From contig NC_080672.1 of NCBI RefSeq assembly GCF_030247195.1, positions 13,888,001 through 13,952,000 on the forward strand: a DNA stretch of 64,000 bases, written 5' to 3'. Shown here piece by piece: positions 19,051 to 31,400 of the stretch. Positions within the stretch are counted from its first letter, which is position 1. Every line of letters starts with the position of its first letter. The stretch comes from Topomyia yanbarensis. Its lineage: Eukaryota; Arthropoda; Insecta; Diptera; Culicidae. The notes under the pieces were generated by a model, which was not told where the DNA came from, did no database searches, and worked only from the letters and a program-made list of their open reading frames with translations. The translations under genes were made by a program, and so were the position numbers.

Positions 19051-20399
19051 CGAAATTAGCCATATTGTTGAGCAAAGCTCAAACAGCTCCATCATCTATT
19101 CCAGACCCCGATTACTACAAATGTCCAAAAGCTTAAATTCAACCCGATAAGCTATTTGTACTGGTCGCTACGTCAATTTCAGGATGGTCTCTATCTGATT
19201 AACGCGTGCATGGCTCAGACTTCTGTAGACATCTCATTATATTTTTAAGTTAAGAAACAAATAACAAAATCCATCATCATCATAGAGAACACAATAACTT
19301 AGTAACGCTTAAAAGGGAATAAAAAACAATCTTCATGATTTTACATATTTTTTAAATTATTCTAAAACATAAAAATCTGACTACAAAACAGATTTTACGT
19401 GTGAAATTCATAATGTTTTGAATTGCTTCAATGTTACTACACGTTTCATTTCTCTTGGCATCGAATTAAAAAACTTATTCCTTTGTACAACAATCATAAC
19501 ATATTATTCATGTATTCGTGAACTGGTCCATGATACCTAGTACAATAGTCACGCCGGACCATTCGTGATTGTCAAATAGTTCATAAAATCATGAACTATT
19601 ACTCATGGATTCGTGAACTAGATCATGATTCCTAGTACGATCTATTTTGTGTGCTTGTAATATTTAGAATATCTTTCTAATTTTCATTTCCATGCAATAC
19701 GGTAATGAAATATTCACGTAAACTATTTCACAAAATTTGGAGTGTGAATCGTGGAATCATTTTTGTTTTTTTTGAACTTGGGTCACGTGTCAAACTCGAA
19801 AGCAAGCTTTCGAATAAAATATCTGGATAACGTGAACAGAAATTACGAAATGCACGACTAAGATCCTGAAATCATGAACATGAATCACAACTTAAACACA
19901 ACGAATTAGCAATGTCAAGTGCGGTAATCCTGAAATCATGATCATAAATCCCGCCTGTCTGACAGAAAAATCCGATAGTAAACCCATTAAAAAAATTGCA
20001 AGGTAACGTAATGAAAAATCAGAAAAATCGCGAATAAGCTCCTGAAGTCATGAACATCATTTGACTGGCGGCTGTGTATTCTCAAATTATGAACAAGAAT
20101 CATAACAAAAACTAAACATATCCAGGAAACAAAAACAGCAATCCAACCAAACATTCGAATGCAACGCCATGTATATATTTGGAGCGAACGAGTTTTTTGG
20201 AAACACGAAAAGTTTCATGAATACGAAGTTTATTATTCACAATTTTAGGAACTTGGTCACGATTTTCGTAAATCGTTCAGTTCACTAAATCGTGATCTTT
20301 TATTCATGAATTTCTGAATGGATTTTTTTCGTGTGATCAATCGTTGCCGCAAGGGACGTTCGCATTGTGTTGTAAAAAGTCGGTTGAGTTTCCTGTCAT

Positions 20400-20523
20400 T
20401 TAACCTTCCAGCAGTCGCGCTAGTGCGCTGAGTGCACGCTACTGTGAAAATCTAGCGAAATCGTCTTAGGGCACCAGCGGCTGCTCGTTCAGTGAGCCAT
20501 GTGGGCGACTTCCAGAGGGTTAA
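20400..20523. mobile_element. TTAA MITE, 124 bp
   Basis: TTAACCTTCCAGCAGTCGCG at the left and the inverse of TTAACCCTCTGGAAGTCGCC at the right, with TTAA on both borders. The middle is GC-rich and palindromic (GCGCTAGTGCGCTGAGTGCACG). Non-coding. Confidence 0.75.
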
Positions 20524-20559
20524 AAGGGTGATAAGCAGGACATGAAAATTATCGACAAA

Positions 20560-20910
20560 TTATAACCAGAGCGGGTTTCAAACTGTTCGAAATTCAAGTA
20601 AGATAGTTCCACAGCTACGAATTTACGACAAATCTCTTCACATTGTATTAAAAATAGAGAATACGGGGTACAAATAGATACTGTACACTAATTTCAAAGC
20701 AGCATTCGATCGTGTTGATCACTCGCTTCCTCTGGCGAAGATAGAAAGACTGGGTGCTTCACTCAACTTCACTAAGTGGCTCAAGTGATACCTTGTTATC
20801 TGTCAAACTAGGAAATGTAGAATCATATAATTTCAGGTGTGCCCCAGGGTAGTAATTTTGGACCCTTGCTGTTCTCCTTATTCTTCAATCACTGTTTTTG
20901 TAGGAAAAGT
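20560..20910 (+). pseudogene. Jockey-type LINE reverse transcriptase fragment
   Basis: In several frames: YTNFKAAFDRVDHSLPLAKI and ERLGASLNFTKWLK (palm motif A, xDFKAAFDRVDH), then VPQGSNFGPLL (motif B). This matches the polymerase of the same clade as the endonuclease at 16.7 kb and has the same orientation, so both are probably one copy. Frameshifts and stops interrupt it and the catalytic YADD region is not recognisable. Confidence 0.65.
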
Positions 20911-21850
20911 TGTAGCATATGAAAGAGATGCCCCAAATATACTTTCGCAGAGTAATACAAATGTGCCTTCTAGAAGTTTGAGATCGCAGGATGTTTTAAG
21001 TCTTGTCTATCAAAGTGCTGATTATGAACAGAATGAACCCATTAGAGCGATGTGTAGTTTTTTTTACAGTATGGTTTAAAAAGCTTCAAAAGCCTGGCCT
21101 GTATCGGCACTGCGTGGGATTCAAGACTCATGTCTAACGACTAAAACACTTCTTAAATTTTTTATCCTTTTTCGAGTATTTTCGAGGTGATCTTTGTGAA
21201 TACAATTGTTTTTTCCCGCTGCATGAACAGTTGGTCAGAGGAAAAAGAAGAAGAAAAGGGATACCTGTGCACATATTCATAAATATTCATTTTGCCCAAC
21301 ATAGTATTTGACCCTACAGCATTTTGACGTATCTCAAATTAGCAAAAATATCAATATTTTCAAATCGCTTGGAATTTGTGGATCGGAAAAGATCGGAAGA
21401 GATTGAATGTTTTTTGAATAGCCGGAATCTTGTTTTGTAATGTTGTTTCAGCAACTTTGCCGGATCTTGCCGTATAATGTAACTTTTTATCATTCAAATT
21501 TGGAATAACTTGTTTAAAAAAGGTGTTTTTAAAGCTAGTCCTATAAACAGCAACACTATTATTTTCGGTTATTTTTAAGCGGAGGTTATACAAATAGTTG
21601 TGTTCTATTACGTTAGTTATAATATTGTCTTATTTAAAACAGTCATCATCATTTGAAAGCGATTTTGCTGGATATATATATATATATTAAAAAATGATTA
21701 AAAACCCTTAAAATATCACCATTTTGCATCCACGCAAAAATTCTTTAGCAATTTTTGGCATACTCTTTATTTTGCCACAATATGCAGTATGCTTTTAGGT
21801 ATCTAAAAAAAATATAACTAAATAAAAAATCGAAAAAAATTTTTTTTTGG
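20911..21850. other. Intronic, nothing recognised
   Basis: AT-rich, with a (TA)n run near 21673-21689. No coding or repeat termini found. Confidence 0.45.
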
Positions 21851-21959
21851 TTATTGGCCAAGAATTTCTTCTAGTTACTCCTCTGTGCGTCGCTACTTAG
21901 CTCTCGTCCTAGTGAGCTGTTTGGTTGTTGATTCCATTTAAGCCATTTAACTCCTGTTT

Positions 21960-22560
21960 CCGTGAGTTATTCAGCTTTCAGCCTTATCACGATCTACTCG
22001 GATAGTCCCCGGCGATGAACTCAGTCTACTTCGACTGAGAGTTCCTTGACGGAGGAATTTCTCCCGATATCGATACTCGCTTTCTTGAGCCATTAAGCTC
22101 CCAGCTTTATCAAGAGCTACTCGAATGTTATCCGGCGGTGAACTACTCTACTTCGTCTGAGAGTTTCCTGGCAGCGGGATTTCTCTCGGTACCGTTGTCT
22201 GTTTCGCGAGCCATTTTTGTCACAATATAGTCGGATAGTCCACGGCGGTGAATCTACCCTACTGTGAATTCTCCGTCGGTTCATTTCCGTGAGCCATTTA
22301 GTTCCCCGCTTCGTCGCGGTCTACCCAATTTTGTCCCCGGCGGTGGACCTAGCCCACTTAACGGGCCAGCCAGTAGGTGCTGAGGTCTGTCCAGCGATTC
22401 CAGGTGTAGATATTCGACGCCATCTACTCGCTCTAATACCCGGCGGTGGATTTAACCTACTCACGAGCTACCCGGTAGGGTGTCGAGGTCGGTTCGGCGA
22501 TTCCGGTGAAGTCTGACATCTGGTTCGGAGAGTTTCCGAAACCTGATTTGTGATTTCACG
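21960..22560 (-). repeat. Tandem ~80-125-bp repeats, probable 3' UTR of the R1-type LINE
   Basis: Four diverged units share GAGCCATT(T/A)AG, TACTCGGATAGTCC, CGGCGGTGAA(C/T)CTA, GAGAGTTTCCTGxCGG and TTTCTCxCGATA. Successive unit starts are about 125, 120 and 80 bp apart. On the minus strand they lie directly 3' of the polymerase remnant at 22569-22790. That position is why I read them as the element's 3' untranslated region. Confidence 0.55.
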
Positions 22561-22568
22561 GTGGATTT

Positions 22569-22790
22569 CTAGTCAGCGGCCAATGCGTTAGTTGTTCTCG
22601 TAGTCTTTTTACATACATAATCGACATGGCTGTTGTAATTTATCCGATCGTCGACCATCACACCCAGACGATTCAGCGCACGCTTCGATGGAATGGATTG
22701 TGCGTCGACACTGATCACGACGCGCTGGATTTTTTTATAGTTGCTGACCAAGCTCCGTCTTGTGGTAAGCCAGTTGCATATTGACGTCAT
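22569..22790 (-). pseudogene. R1-clade LINE reverse transcriptase, C-terminal fragment
   Basis: Frame contains QRVVISVDAQSIPSKRALNR, then LGVMVDDRINYNSHVDYVCK and KTTRTTNALAAD. The LGVMIDDRLNFNSHVDYACEKAS block is a hallmark of R1-type polymerases. Most of ORF2 is missing between this piece and ORF1 at 22957, so the copy has a large internal deletion. Confidence 0.75.
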
Positions 22791-22956
22791 CCATCCAGGT
22801 TTCCACGATACCTGTCTCTGCCGTCAGCATCTACACTTCCTCAAGGGTCTCGCTGGTTGTCGTCAGGACATTTTCTGCATAGATCGATCTGTCCTTCTCT
22901 CCGTTTGTTTAGTAGCTATAGGGATCAGTCGTAACGAACTTACCGGTCAACATAAG

Positions 22957-24052
22957 CTAATTGGCTGCGGCTGGTGATAAGCGTATCGCTGCTGTCTGTG
23001 TGCCACTATACGCCTTCCTTAATTTGCTTGACATCTGCTCTTGCTCCAGGTTACATTGCTCTATTAGCGCGCTCCTCACTTCATCTTCTATGATGATCTC
23101 GTTCGGATTCTTGCACTTCACCACTGCTTTCTGAACTAAAGCTTCCACGTTCGCTTCTTCTCCCACCGCTTCTACCACGAATTCCCGGTAGGTCGAGCTC
23201 TTGATCAATCAATCTTTCTTCAACTCGAACAGAAGCCTTTCGGAGTTCGCCTGGTTCTTCCTACGTTCTCCCCCTGCTTCTTCAGCTTGGGATCCTCTCT
23301 CACCCTTTTGACGATCGCAGCGTACGTCACGCCGTCGTTTGTTTTGACGACCAGAGCATCTATCCCATAACACGACCGAAGGTCTTCTTTCTTCTTTGTC
23401 TTCTTTTCGTCCTCTTCTTTCTGTTTTTTCCTCCTCTGTTCTACTATTTCTACAGTGTGTCATTCACTTTCCATTTGTCGGCAGTTTCGCTGTCTTTCAC
23501 TGACCTTCTTAGACTTTTTCGGTTCGTCCTCCTCTTCTGGTGTTTCCTTTACTCTTTTCACAGAAAGGGAATCACAGTCACACTTCGGCGTCTCACAGGC
23601 TTCTGCTTTCGCTATATCCGTGGTCTTTTCGGTTTTTTTCAGTCCTCTCCAATACCGCCATCTGTTCGTATTCGGTTGCTGCAACGGTGAATTAGATGCT
23701 ATTCACTAGATCCCTGCACGGTCTGCGCACGTTGGCCTTGCTTTTCACGAATGCGTAGAGCTCTTCGATGTTTTACCTCATATTCTTCGCTTCAAGTAAC
23801 CTAGCCAGCTGGTCTTCTGGGGTAATGCTTGATTTCGGCGTGCGCATCTGAAACTCTAGCTTTCCTTGGCGCCCTATTGATTTGTCGCCGCTCTTGCTCG
23901 GTATGGCCTCCTTGGGCTGCTGTCGGTGTTGCGACCTCGCTAGCTCACCTTTGGCGAACGGCTTCACCACACTTGGTCCGTTAGAATTTTGTGCTGTTGT
24001 TTTTGTCTTCTGGAAGATTTTCGACTGTTGGTAGAGTTTGAGGTTATACATC
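22957..24052 (-). pseudogene. R1-clade LINE ORF1 (gag-like), broken
   Basis: Segments from 5' to 3' on the minus strand: 24051-23773 (YNLKLYQQSKIFQK..., EDQLARLLEAKNMR), 23684-23460 and 23463-23209 (Glu/Lys/Arg-rich, ending LLFELKKD), and 23208-22957 (STYREFVVEAVGEEANVEAL, NPNEIIIEDEVRSALIEQCN, SKLRKAYSGTQTAAIRL). The LLFELKKD...VECKNxDE...ALxEQCNL...LRKAYxGTQTAxI order is that of R1-type gag proteins, which bind element RNA. Frameshifts and a missing zinc-knuckle region show it is dead. Confidence 0.75.
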
Positions 24053-24249
24053 GGCTTTCAGTGGGGGGAAAATGTCAAACACGGTTTATGTACTTTATAT
24101 CCGACGTTTCGGCGACATATATTACGCCTTTTTCAAGGAATTAACGCGATAACAAACCTAATTCCTTGAAAAAGGCGTAATATATGTCGCCGAAACGTCG
24201 GATAAAAAGTACATAAACCGTGTTTGAAATTTTCTCCAGACTGAAAGTT
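24053..24249. mobile_element. Near-perfect foldback hairpin in R1 ORF1
   Basis: Core arms 24075-24143 and 24159-24227 are 69 bp each with about one mismatch around a 15-bp loop. Weaker complementarity extends to about 24053 and 24249 (CTTTCAGT...GGGGAAAAT). The arms contain TATCCGACGTTTCGGCGAC and its inverse GTCGCCGAAACGTCGGAT, plus CTTGAAAAAGGCGTAAT. It splits the R1 ORF1 reading frame, so it arrived later. The low divergence suggests recent insertion or gene conversion between arms. Confidence 0.8.
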
Positions 24250-24345
24250 TTTCTCTTCTTCGACACTTTTTTGGGTCCCAACTCCAAGCCGCTATCAACG
24301 CCGTTACCGTTACCGTCAACGTTACCGCGTTCAGAACCGTATCGG
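24250..24345 (-). pseudogene. R1-type LINE ORF1 N-terminal remnant
   Basis: On the far side of the hairpin the minus-strand frame reads GNVDGNGNGVDSGLELGPKK and VSKKRKTFSLEK, basic and without stops. It is plausibly the start of the ORF1 that continues at 24052. Not recognised on its own. Confidence 0.35.
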
Positions 24346-25100
24346 TGATAGTAAGGTACGTTTAGCTGAGCCCACTTCCACCGGCTAAGGTCGGCACCTG
24401 TTTTGAACGAACTTGGAGACCTACCAAAGTTTTAACGGAACGGAGGGCAGCTAGTGCCATTAGCCCATTAGCTCGCAGTTTTAGGGAAGTGTCGTCCATC
24501 CTTACTAGGGTAGTGGAATGGCATGGCTCTCGGTCCGTGGTTCAATTTCCATATACTATAATCAGGATCTTACTGGTATCGATCCTAATGTGCCGGTTGG
24601 CACTCCCGTTGGGTTAAGGTGCTTTATGCTAAAATCTTGGATAAAATCTTAGCGGAAGAGGCACCGACTCGCTTCGACGGAGCTGCTTTCGGATTGATAT
24701 GGCTTTCTATAGAGGTTTAGCAGAGCCCAACATTGCCTTACCCTGTTTTACGCTTTTTCCCATTCTATATTTCATGTAGACCATTCACGTCAGACGAAAA
24801 ATCAATAAAAAAATAAATTAGCTCAGATAGTTATTTTTTTGACGGTCTACTACTAAAAGCAAAGCGAGGTCACATAAAATTCAAACGTCAGAAGAAGCAC
24901 CATAGTTAATATTCATTGCAGCCTACTGCGACCGATTGGAACGAACAGCGCGCAGAGAAAATTGAAGATCTTGTCGCAACGCCAGTAACGGGAGGTTAAG
25001 TACCGCTTAACATTCGCCATTCATTCTTATAGAGCTTTGGTCTTTTCCAAAAGTTTACCGATACCGGTGGTCTATATCCATTCATAGTTTTCGAGATTCT
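24346..25100. other. Intronic, possibly LINE 5' leader; nothing firm
   Basis: GC-richer stretch 24350-24740 could be the R1-type 5' leader on the minus strand. From 24780 the sequence is AT-rich with an imperfect inverted pair GTAGACCATTCACGTCAGACG / TTTGACGGTCTAC around 24777-24848. Confidence 0.3.
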
Positions 25101-28100
25101 TGCTCGGAGATTATGCGTGCAATTAAAGAAATGATTATTATTATTAATATGCTGTTTGTGGAAGCTTACAGCACTTGAAATTCAGTGTCGTTTGCCTTCC
25201 TTACTTGCAAGGAAGAAGGCAACTGGGGTTCGTAACGCCGAAATCGTTCGGTCCCCGAGGACAGAGTCTCTTTAATTTTGCAATTATCTCATAATGGGTT
25301 TTCTGCTAAATGGGCGAACTGTTTGCTGGAAAGGTGTTGAAATGGTTGCCAAAAGTGGATGGGGAGGTTCAGCATGCCTTAACTGTTATGTGTTTGCTTG
25401 TCATAGATCAGAACAGCGCCTGGCAGGGGGTGTCCCAATCCTAGTGGGTCTATAATTAATGGGTTTCTTGACCGATTGTTGATGGGAGGACAGGCGGACA
25501 GGAGACATCTATCTTGTCCCGCGAGGCGAGATGACAAGACCATCAGCATCCGGTTGTTCGATTGTCGTTTAGCAAGGTTCTGACTATCGCAGAAGGGCGC
25601 ACACATCGTTTAATCAAATTTATTGTAAGCAATTGATATAAAATACCTTCGACGGTGACAGCTTTACGATATGGCAAAAGCCACACAACAGCAGCCAGCG
25701 GAATTAAAACATAATTACAGTTCTCGTTGGCGGGTGACATGAAGAAATATGGCGTCGTTGTTCGGTGAAGCGTGTGTGTGTTGTTGATGTTGTGGCTTAC
25801 CACATCAAGCAGTGCGCCATCTTGTGCGTATTTCATGCAAGTTCAGAAAGCATAGCATGCCTTGCCGTACGCCGCCTTCAATCCATGCCAATAGCAGTTG
25901 ACTGCCAAGAATGAAGAATGGCGGTGAATTTATTACCCGTTGGCAAACGGGCGAAGAATTGGCAGCACCTCCCTTGATCCTGTTCCGGTTGTGCCCAAAA
26001 AAGCTTCCCCAACCAGCACACGGAACAGGAAGGCACAAGAAAAACGTTACGAATTTATAGCCCTCACACCGCCACGGTGGCAGTCGGAGTGTTTTTTTTG
26101 TTTTTTTGTTTGAGTCAAGTCGATTCTTTCCGCCCGGACTCAACAGATGTCGGCAGCAGTCCGACCGGAGAACATGAATGGAATCACGCACCCGCGACAT
26201 TTCTTCATTTCTGCTCCGACAGCAAACCCCACCCCGGGCGGGACCGGATAGTGTCTTCTTCCATTAGATGCCAGGAAAAAATCACTTTCATTATTTGATT
26301 TCAGTTCATTCTTCAAACATTTTTGCTTAGTTTGCTACTCGTACAATCACGATAAGAATTCCAATATGCAGTAGAGTGCTCGGTTTCTTCCTTGTGCTAT
26401 TCTCATCAGAAAACCAACCCGATAGCGACGTGGCGATAAGCGCAAAAACAGGAGCCCTTGTTGCTTGCCATGCGACGAAGAATTGACACATTGAAGGAAT
26501 TGGCACGGTGCGTTTTTGGGACCGGCCACAATGATGCCAGAGGTCGTCACCTAGTAGGCGGTGCTGATGAGTACGGAAACGTTCGTCGAATCATCAGCGC
26601 GTGCGAACGGTACCATCCCCGCCTACTGCCATCAAGCTTAATTGTGCCAGAAGAAATCACTCTCCGAAAGCAAAGAAAAGGTCGTAAAGAAAATCTATAC
26701 CATCATTTTCCTAATTGGGCTCACGCGCCCGTTTGCTTAAAGCTGTTGAGGTTAAGAATAGCAAAAGGGAAAAAAAAACTTCAGGCTCCAGTTGTTTATA
26801 GGAACGACCACCGAAAACACACAGCCCCCACAAAGAAACAGCGTTTAAATTAACGCAAATTATCAACAGGCACGGCATATTTTCATTAGTCGCGATTTGA
26901 TTGGGTTTTAAGAGGGGGAAAGCGAAGCCTGAAGCCGCTTGAAGAGGAGTGAAATTGATTTCACTGCTGGCACCCCTGTTTGGATGGTTGGCACCTGTAA
27001 CGGAGTGCGTATTTGAGTTAATGCCCGCAGATTTCATCTTTGCTGGCGACATGGATTTATTGATTGAATGCTGATTGGCTTCCAGAGGCCCTTCGCAGCA
27101 GGCCTGTAGAACAAAGCATTCCCCGCTAAACGGGGGTCGTTTAGCGGCCTTTCAACGAGAGACTGAAATATGTTCCGAAACAATGACCGAAAATTGAGGT
27201 TAATATGATCAATAAATGAAAGGTTTCGTAAGTACGACACCGAACCGAAACTTAGTTTATTTAGAAAAATGAAAAATTAATTAATATTAACTCCTCTCGT
27301 TCATCCCATGCCGGAAGCGTCCGTAAAGTTAGCTCCCGACATATCTCGGCTAGCTTATACACAATTTCCTCAGCTCAACGATTGTTATTTTTCAATTATG
27401 AATTCAAAATATCATATAATTAATCTCACTTGACTCCTTTGGGGCAACTCCTATCGTTGCTCTCGGTTTGCTCACCAAAAACCCCTTCGGCATCGATTCT
27501 GGGCTCATTTGAAGTGCCTTTCCGAAGAGTCATGCTATTTAATGTGTCTTAATTGAAAATTTTCTTGCGGTTCATCCTTCATTAGCACTCGGGCGGTTCG
27601 GATGGCATAAGTTGGCGAACGTCAACGAACGAACGAGAGTATCAAATTTTCACTTAACTTTGTGAAGGCTAAACCACATCAGACACACTTCGGGAATCGG
27701 TCCTTATTAGAGATCCCCCTCGTGCTCCTCCGTTCGGGTTAACTCTTCCGTCGGTTGGTTTCGGCAACTATTGTTACGATGCGAGAACATAGTTTTTATC
27801 TTAATCTCCCACCACTCCTCCCACGTGGCCTAGCAGGTCGGATTCTTTGTGATTTGCTACTAATTAATCATACTTTAATATTTGTTCAGTTGATTCATTC
27901 ACCAGCTTCGACTCAAACTCAGCAGGCGATGGCTTTTCTCTGCTTTTTTTTCGAGAGGGTAATGAATATTCCCTTTGGATAGAGCAACTGACGTTCGGGG
28001 ATAATAATGATGACGGTTCCTTGTACATTATGCGTTGGACGAAAGGGGGAAATGGTGGCCATTTCCGATAAGAATCGGGTTTTGGGATTTGCAGTAATAT

Positions 28101-31100
28101 AATAGAAGTAGCAAGCAACCGCCAGCAATTCATTAATTCTGTTCGGCGGGTTGGGGTTGGTTGGCTTGCTTTCATAATCCAATGTGAAACAAAGTAGTCC
28201 GGGAGCGGGGTGATGGTGATGTCGTCTGCCAGAACCGACCGATTGCTTTGATCGACCGACCGGGTCCAAGCGAACATCCCTAGCTGTACTGTCATCAGGG
28301 TTGAAATTGATCCAGCATCCTTGGCTAACCCCTTTTTTGTGCCGAAAAACGAAAGGGACCGATGACCCTTTTCTTTTGCAACTCCACCGAAAAAACGAGT
28401 TTTTGTTATTGTTATATTGTACTCTGGTTTGAATTTAATTCGTAGTGTGTCTTTACGTAGACATACGTGCTATCCGAAAAGGATACCATTTATCATTCAC
28501 TTTTACATATATTCTTCCTGGTACCTCATTGTTGGGATTTGGCGGAAGGATTATTCGGCTGGCCAGATATCAATTAATTTTGTTGTTGTTGCTTTTTTAA
28601 ACTGGTACTGATCTGCTTTTCTTGGGCGAAAGCGTGCCGTTTTTTGGTTGCTTACCACACGTGTCAGAGCGCATGGCATAAATTAATACGGTATTGCTTT
28701 AATCCGCTAATAGATGATGTGAGAGTTTGGAGCCATTTGGAAATTTAATTTGCATTCATCTCTATAATGAAACTTGTCTGAGAATTTGCGCCAGCCGATC
28801 GAGCCCAGTAAAGAACAATATTGTTCTTTGACAAACTTTTTTCGCAGCCGGTGAAATCTCGTTACACAGAGTGTAACGCAAGCAATTTCAACTGAGGGAA
28901 AGAGACTATTTGAGTTCTGGTTGAATTTAACGTAGTCTGAATAAACATCGCTAACTTTCTGACTGATGGACGATTATGTTGAACTGTTTACTCTAAAAAT
29001 TGCCGAGATAAAACAATAACTACCATCCTTGGAACGAGAGTCCCGCGCAGACAAACTTTTTCAAGACCACCTACCTCACAAGTTAACTATAGGTGGTAGG
29101 TAGTAGGTGTCACTAGTCGAAAAATATTCCCCTCAAAACAGTGGCGCTTTAAACTTCTCCCCATCACATTGTCGTCATCAACGCCTGCTACGACCGGAAC
29201 AGTGGCGCGTTGTGTGAAAAGTCAGCCGCCAAAAGCGAGCGATGCGTCGCATACTTTTACTCAGGGTGGTTACCCGGGTTGGGCTTGGGTAGCGTATCCA
29301 CAAGCGCGCTCGCTAGCTTACCGCTTTCGGTCGTTTGTTGTTTGTTTTCGAGAGAAAGACAGAGAGAGAGAGCAAAATTAAATTCTTGTATATAGGCAGG
29401 CACGCAAAGCGAGACAAGAACCGTTCCTCGCGCGCGTCGTGCGGCGGTACCCTTCAGAAGCATGACGCGGGGCCTAGCTTTTTAGATGCAAATATTTTCT
29501 GCCCAGCAGGCGCTGCTCGTGGGAAGCATGAGCGAGCACACCATGTTTACGAAAGGCTTTCGACGAGGGTTTTGCTGCTGTGTTGCGACCCTGGCGATTA
29601 TGTGTAATGACTTTCGAAAGTGAACTTCCGGGGATTTTTCGACTGCTGCGCAGAGCTTTGCGAGAAAGGTCCAGTTCTATTGTGTGTGTTTTTTTTTCTC
29701 GGTTGGTTCGCAAAAGACCGTGCTGGTGCTGATTTTGAATACTAAGTAGATTTTAATTTGGGCTGGTTTGGGTGGACTACTTTTTAGTTTAGAAGCGGAA
29801 TGGTGAAGAAAATGTTGGGAAAGTCTAATTTTGCTAAATGGATTTTTGTGCCCATGGCTGAAAGCGACACAATGTTTTCATTTGTTTAGATTTTTCCATT
29901 TCTACCCTTGTTTGCGTTGGAAATGTTGTCTGTAAAAACATAACACTAATCTCAGTAGGCATTGATATTTTGTGTTCGAACGGTCGAATTGTGATCAGTG
30001 TTGCCGATGAGGCAGATGTTCTTGAAATTCTACAGATTTGTCAGTCAAGCAAACTATTTTGTTTAATTTTTGTTAGACTGAGATTTGAGAACATCCAGAG
30101 TCTTATACTTTATTCTAGTACAGAATATTGGTTGTCGCTAAAGGGTGTAGGGATCGGTTGAAGATACTCAAAATCTAATCATAATTTAATTTTTTATTAC
30201 TGACATTTCAATCGTATGATCGGTATGGTACTTTTTCAGGTTAGAAAATTCTATGTGTGGCGTTAGAAAAATAAACCCAGGTCGGCTGCTAAATAATTCT
30301 ACTCAGAATGGGTCTAAAACATTAAAAATCTTGCCTGAATATTTTCTATTCAGATAAAAAGATGTTTCTCTAGCATAGTAGTCTACCTACTTTTTATAGA
30401 TTGGTGAGGCTGTACCATTATGCAACACTTTGTTGCCATTCGCTTCTGATACAGAACTGCTATCTATTACTTCCCCGTGGTGCCAACCGGGGTACGATAC
30501 ACATTATGCCGTTTTTGCTTGAACCCGGGGCTGTGGCGGGCTATGGGCCCAAGCACTGTCATCTGTTAATATACTTTGGCAGTGGTTGGATTTGGAGTCT
30601 GCCTCGGTTTCGCTTCGAACGGAATCGATATTAGTTAAGATCGGTTGGGATCTGTAGTGGTATACTGACAGGAAAGGATAATAAACGACGCGCGCGTAAT
30701 ATTGCCAGTGTATCCGTCATACACAGTAAAGCTGTCAGGACAGTTAATGCTTATTTTGGCCACTCAACATTATTTCGTATTCTTCTTACTAATAAAATCG
30801 ATAGTTTCTCAGTTAAAGCTGTAGTTTGCTTACTGTCCTCGACTATTTTTATGCAAATTTAAAAGCCAAATTAATCTTTTGTTTTATATGAGAACTAATA
30901 AAAAATCTGGCAAAGGTCATTGACCTCTGAAGTAATCAGAAATATAATGCACCTCAGAACAAATAAAGAGAAGAATAAAAAATGCTCAGGCAAGGCACAA
31001 AAAGTGGCTCTTCAAGGTGACTCTTTGAACGAAATTGTGCAACTCTTGGGGCACAGATTTTTCTCTTTTTTTGTTTTCAAGTTTCTATTTGTGCGGTCGT

Positions 31101-31400
31101 TCTGCACATCGCAGTGTTTTTGTGCTGCTCCATTTTTCATCGGTGTATTTCGCTCTTTGTGACACATTGTGAGAGCAAATAACAAGCCTGCAACCAAGAC
31201 ATACTTCCTGATCTTTTCCCTTTCCTACTAAAACAATTCCTGTCGCGTGATTCTTGTGGAGATGCAGAGGTAGTCTCGGTCTCTATCAGGAGCAAGTGTA
31301 GAACTTACATTCCTTTCTTTCCCTGGTGGAATAGCTTTGGTCCTGGCAGGCCTCGTTATTGATTAGTTTATGAAAATATAGAGTCAGTGAAACATGCCCA
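25101..31400. other. Repeat-poor Ten-m intron
   Basis: About 6.3 kb with mixed base composition, almost no recognisable transposon signal and no exon-like frame with splice sites. This is where conserved regulatory DNA of the gene would be expected, but I cannot demonstrate any element. A GA-rich tract is listed separately. Confidence 0.5.
29349..29373 (+). promoter_or_regulatory. GA-rich tract, possible GAGA-factor site
   Basis: GAGAGAAAGACAGAGAGAGAGAG-type sequence within a GC-rich block (29.16-29.7 kb) of the repeat-poor intron. GAGA-type proteins bind such tracts in insects. The assignment rests only on base composition. Confidence 0.3.

Larger units (their letters stand above)
17925..20340. 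repeat. AT-rich element built from GTGAACTGGTTCATGA-type repeats
   Basis: The motif ATTCGTGAACTGGTYCATGA followed by TWCCTAGTAC recurs at about 18290, 18434, 19509 and 19604. Many shorter palindromic relatives (TTCATGA, GTGAAATAGTTCA, CATGAACAT) extend to both limits. Spacing between full motifs is about 95-145 bp. The block is interrupted at roughly 18.5-19.5 kb by two SINEs. It lies between the endonuclease and polymerase parts of the Jockey-type LINE, so it is a later insertion. Termini and family were not established. Confidence 0.5.

Noticed and set aside
29160..29720. GC-rich block with GAGA tract as an alternative Ten-m promoter
   Set aside because: No initiator/TATA arrangement on the minus strand and no downstream first exon with a donor could be established. 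Kept only as a weak regulatory site.
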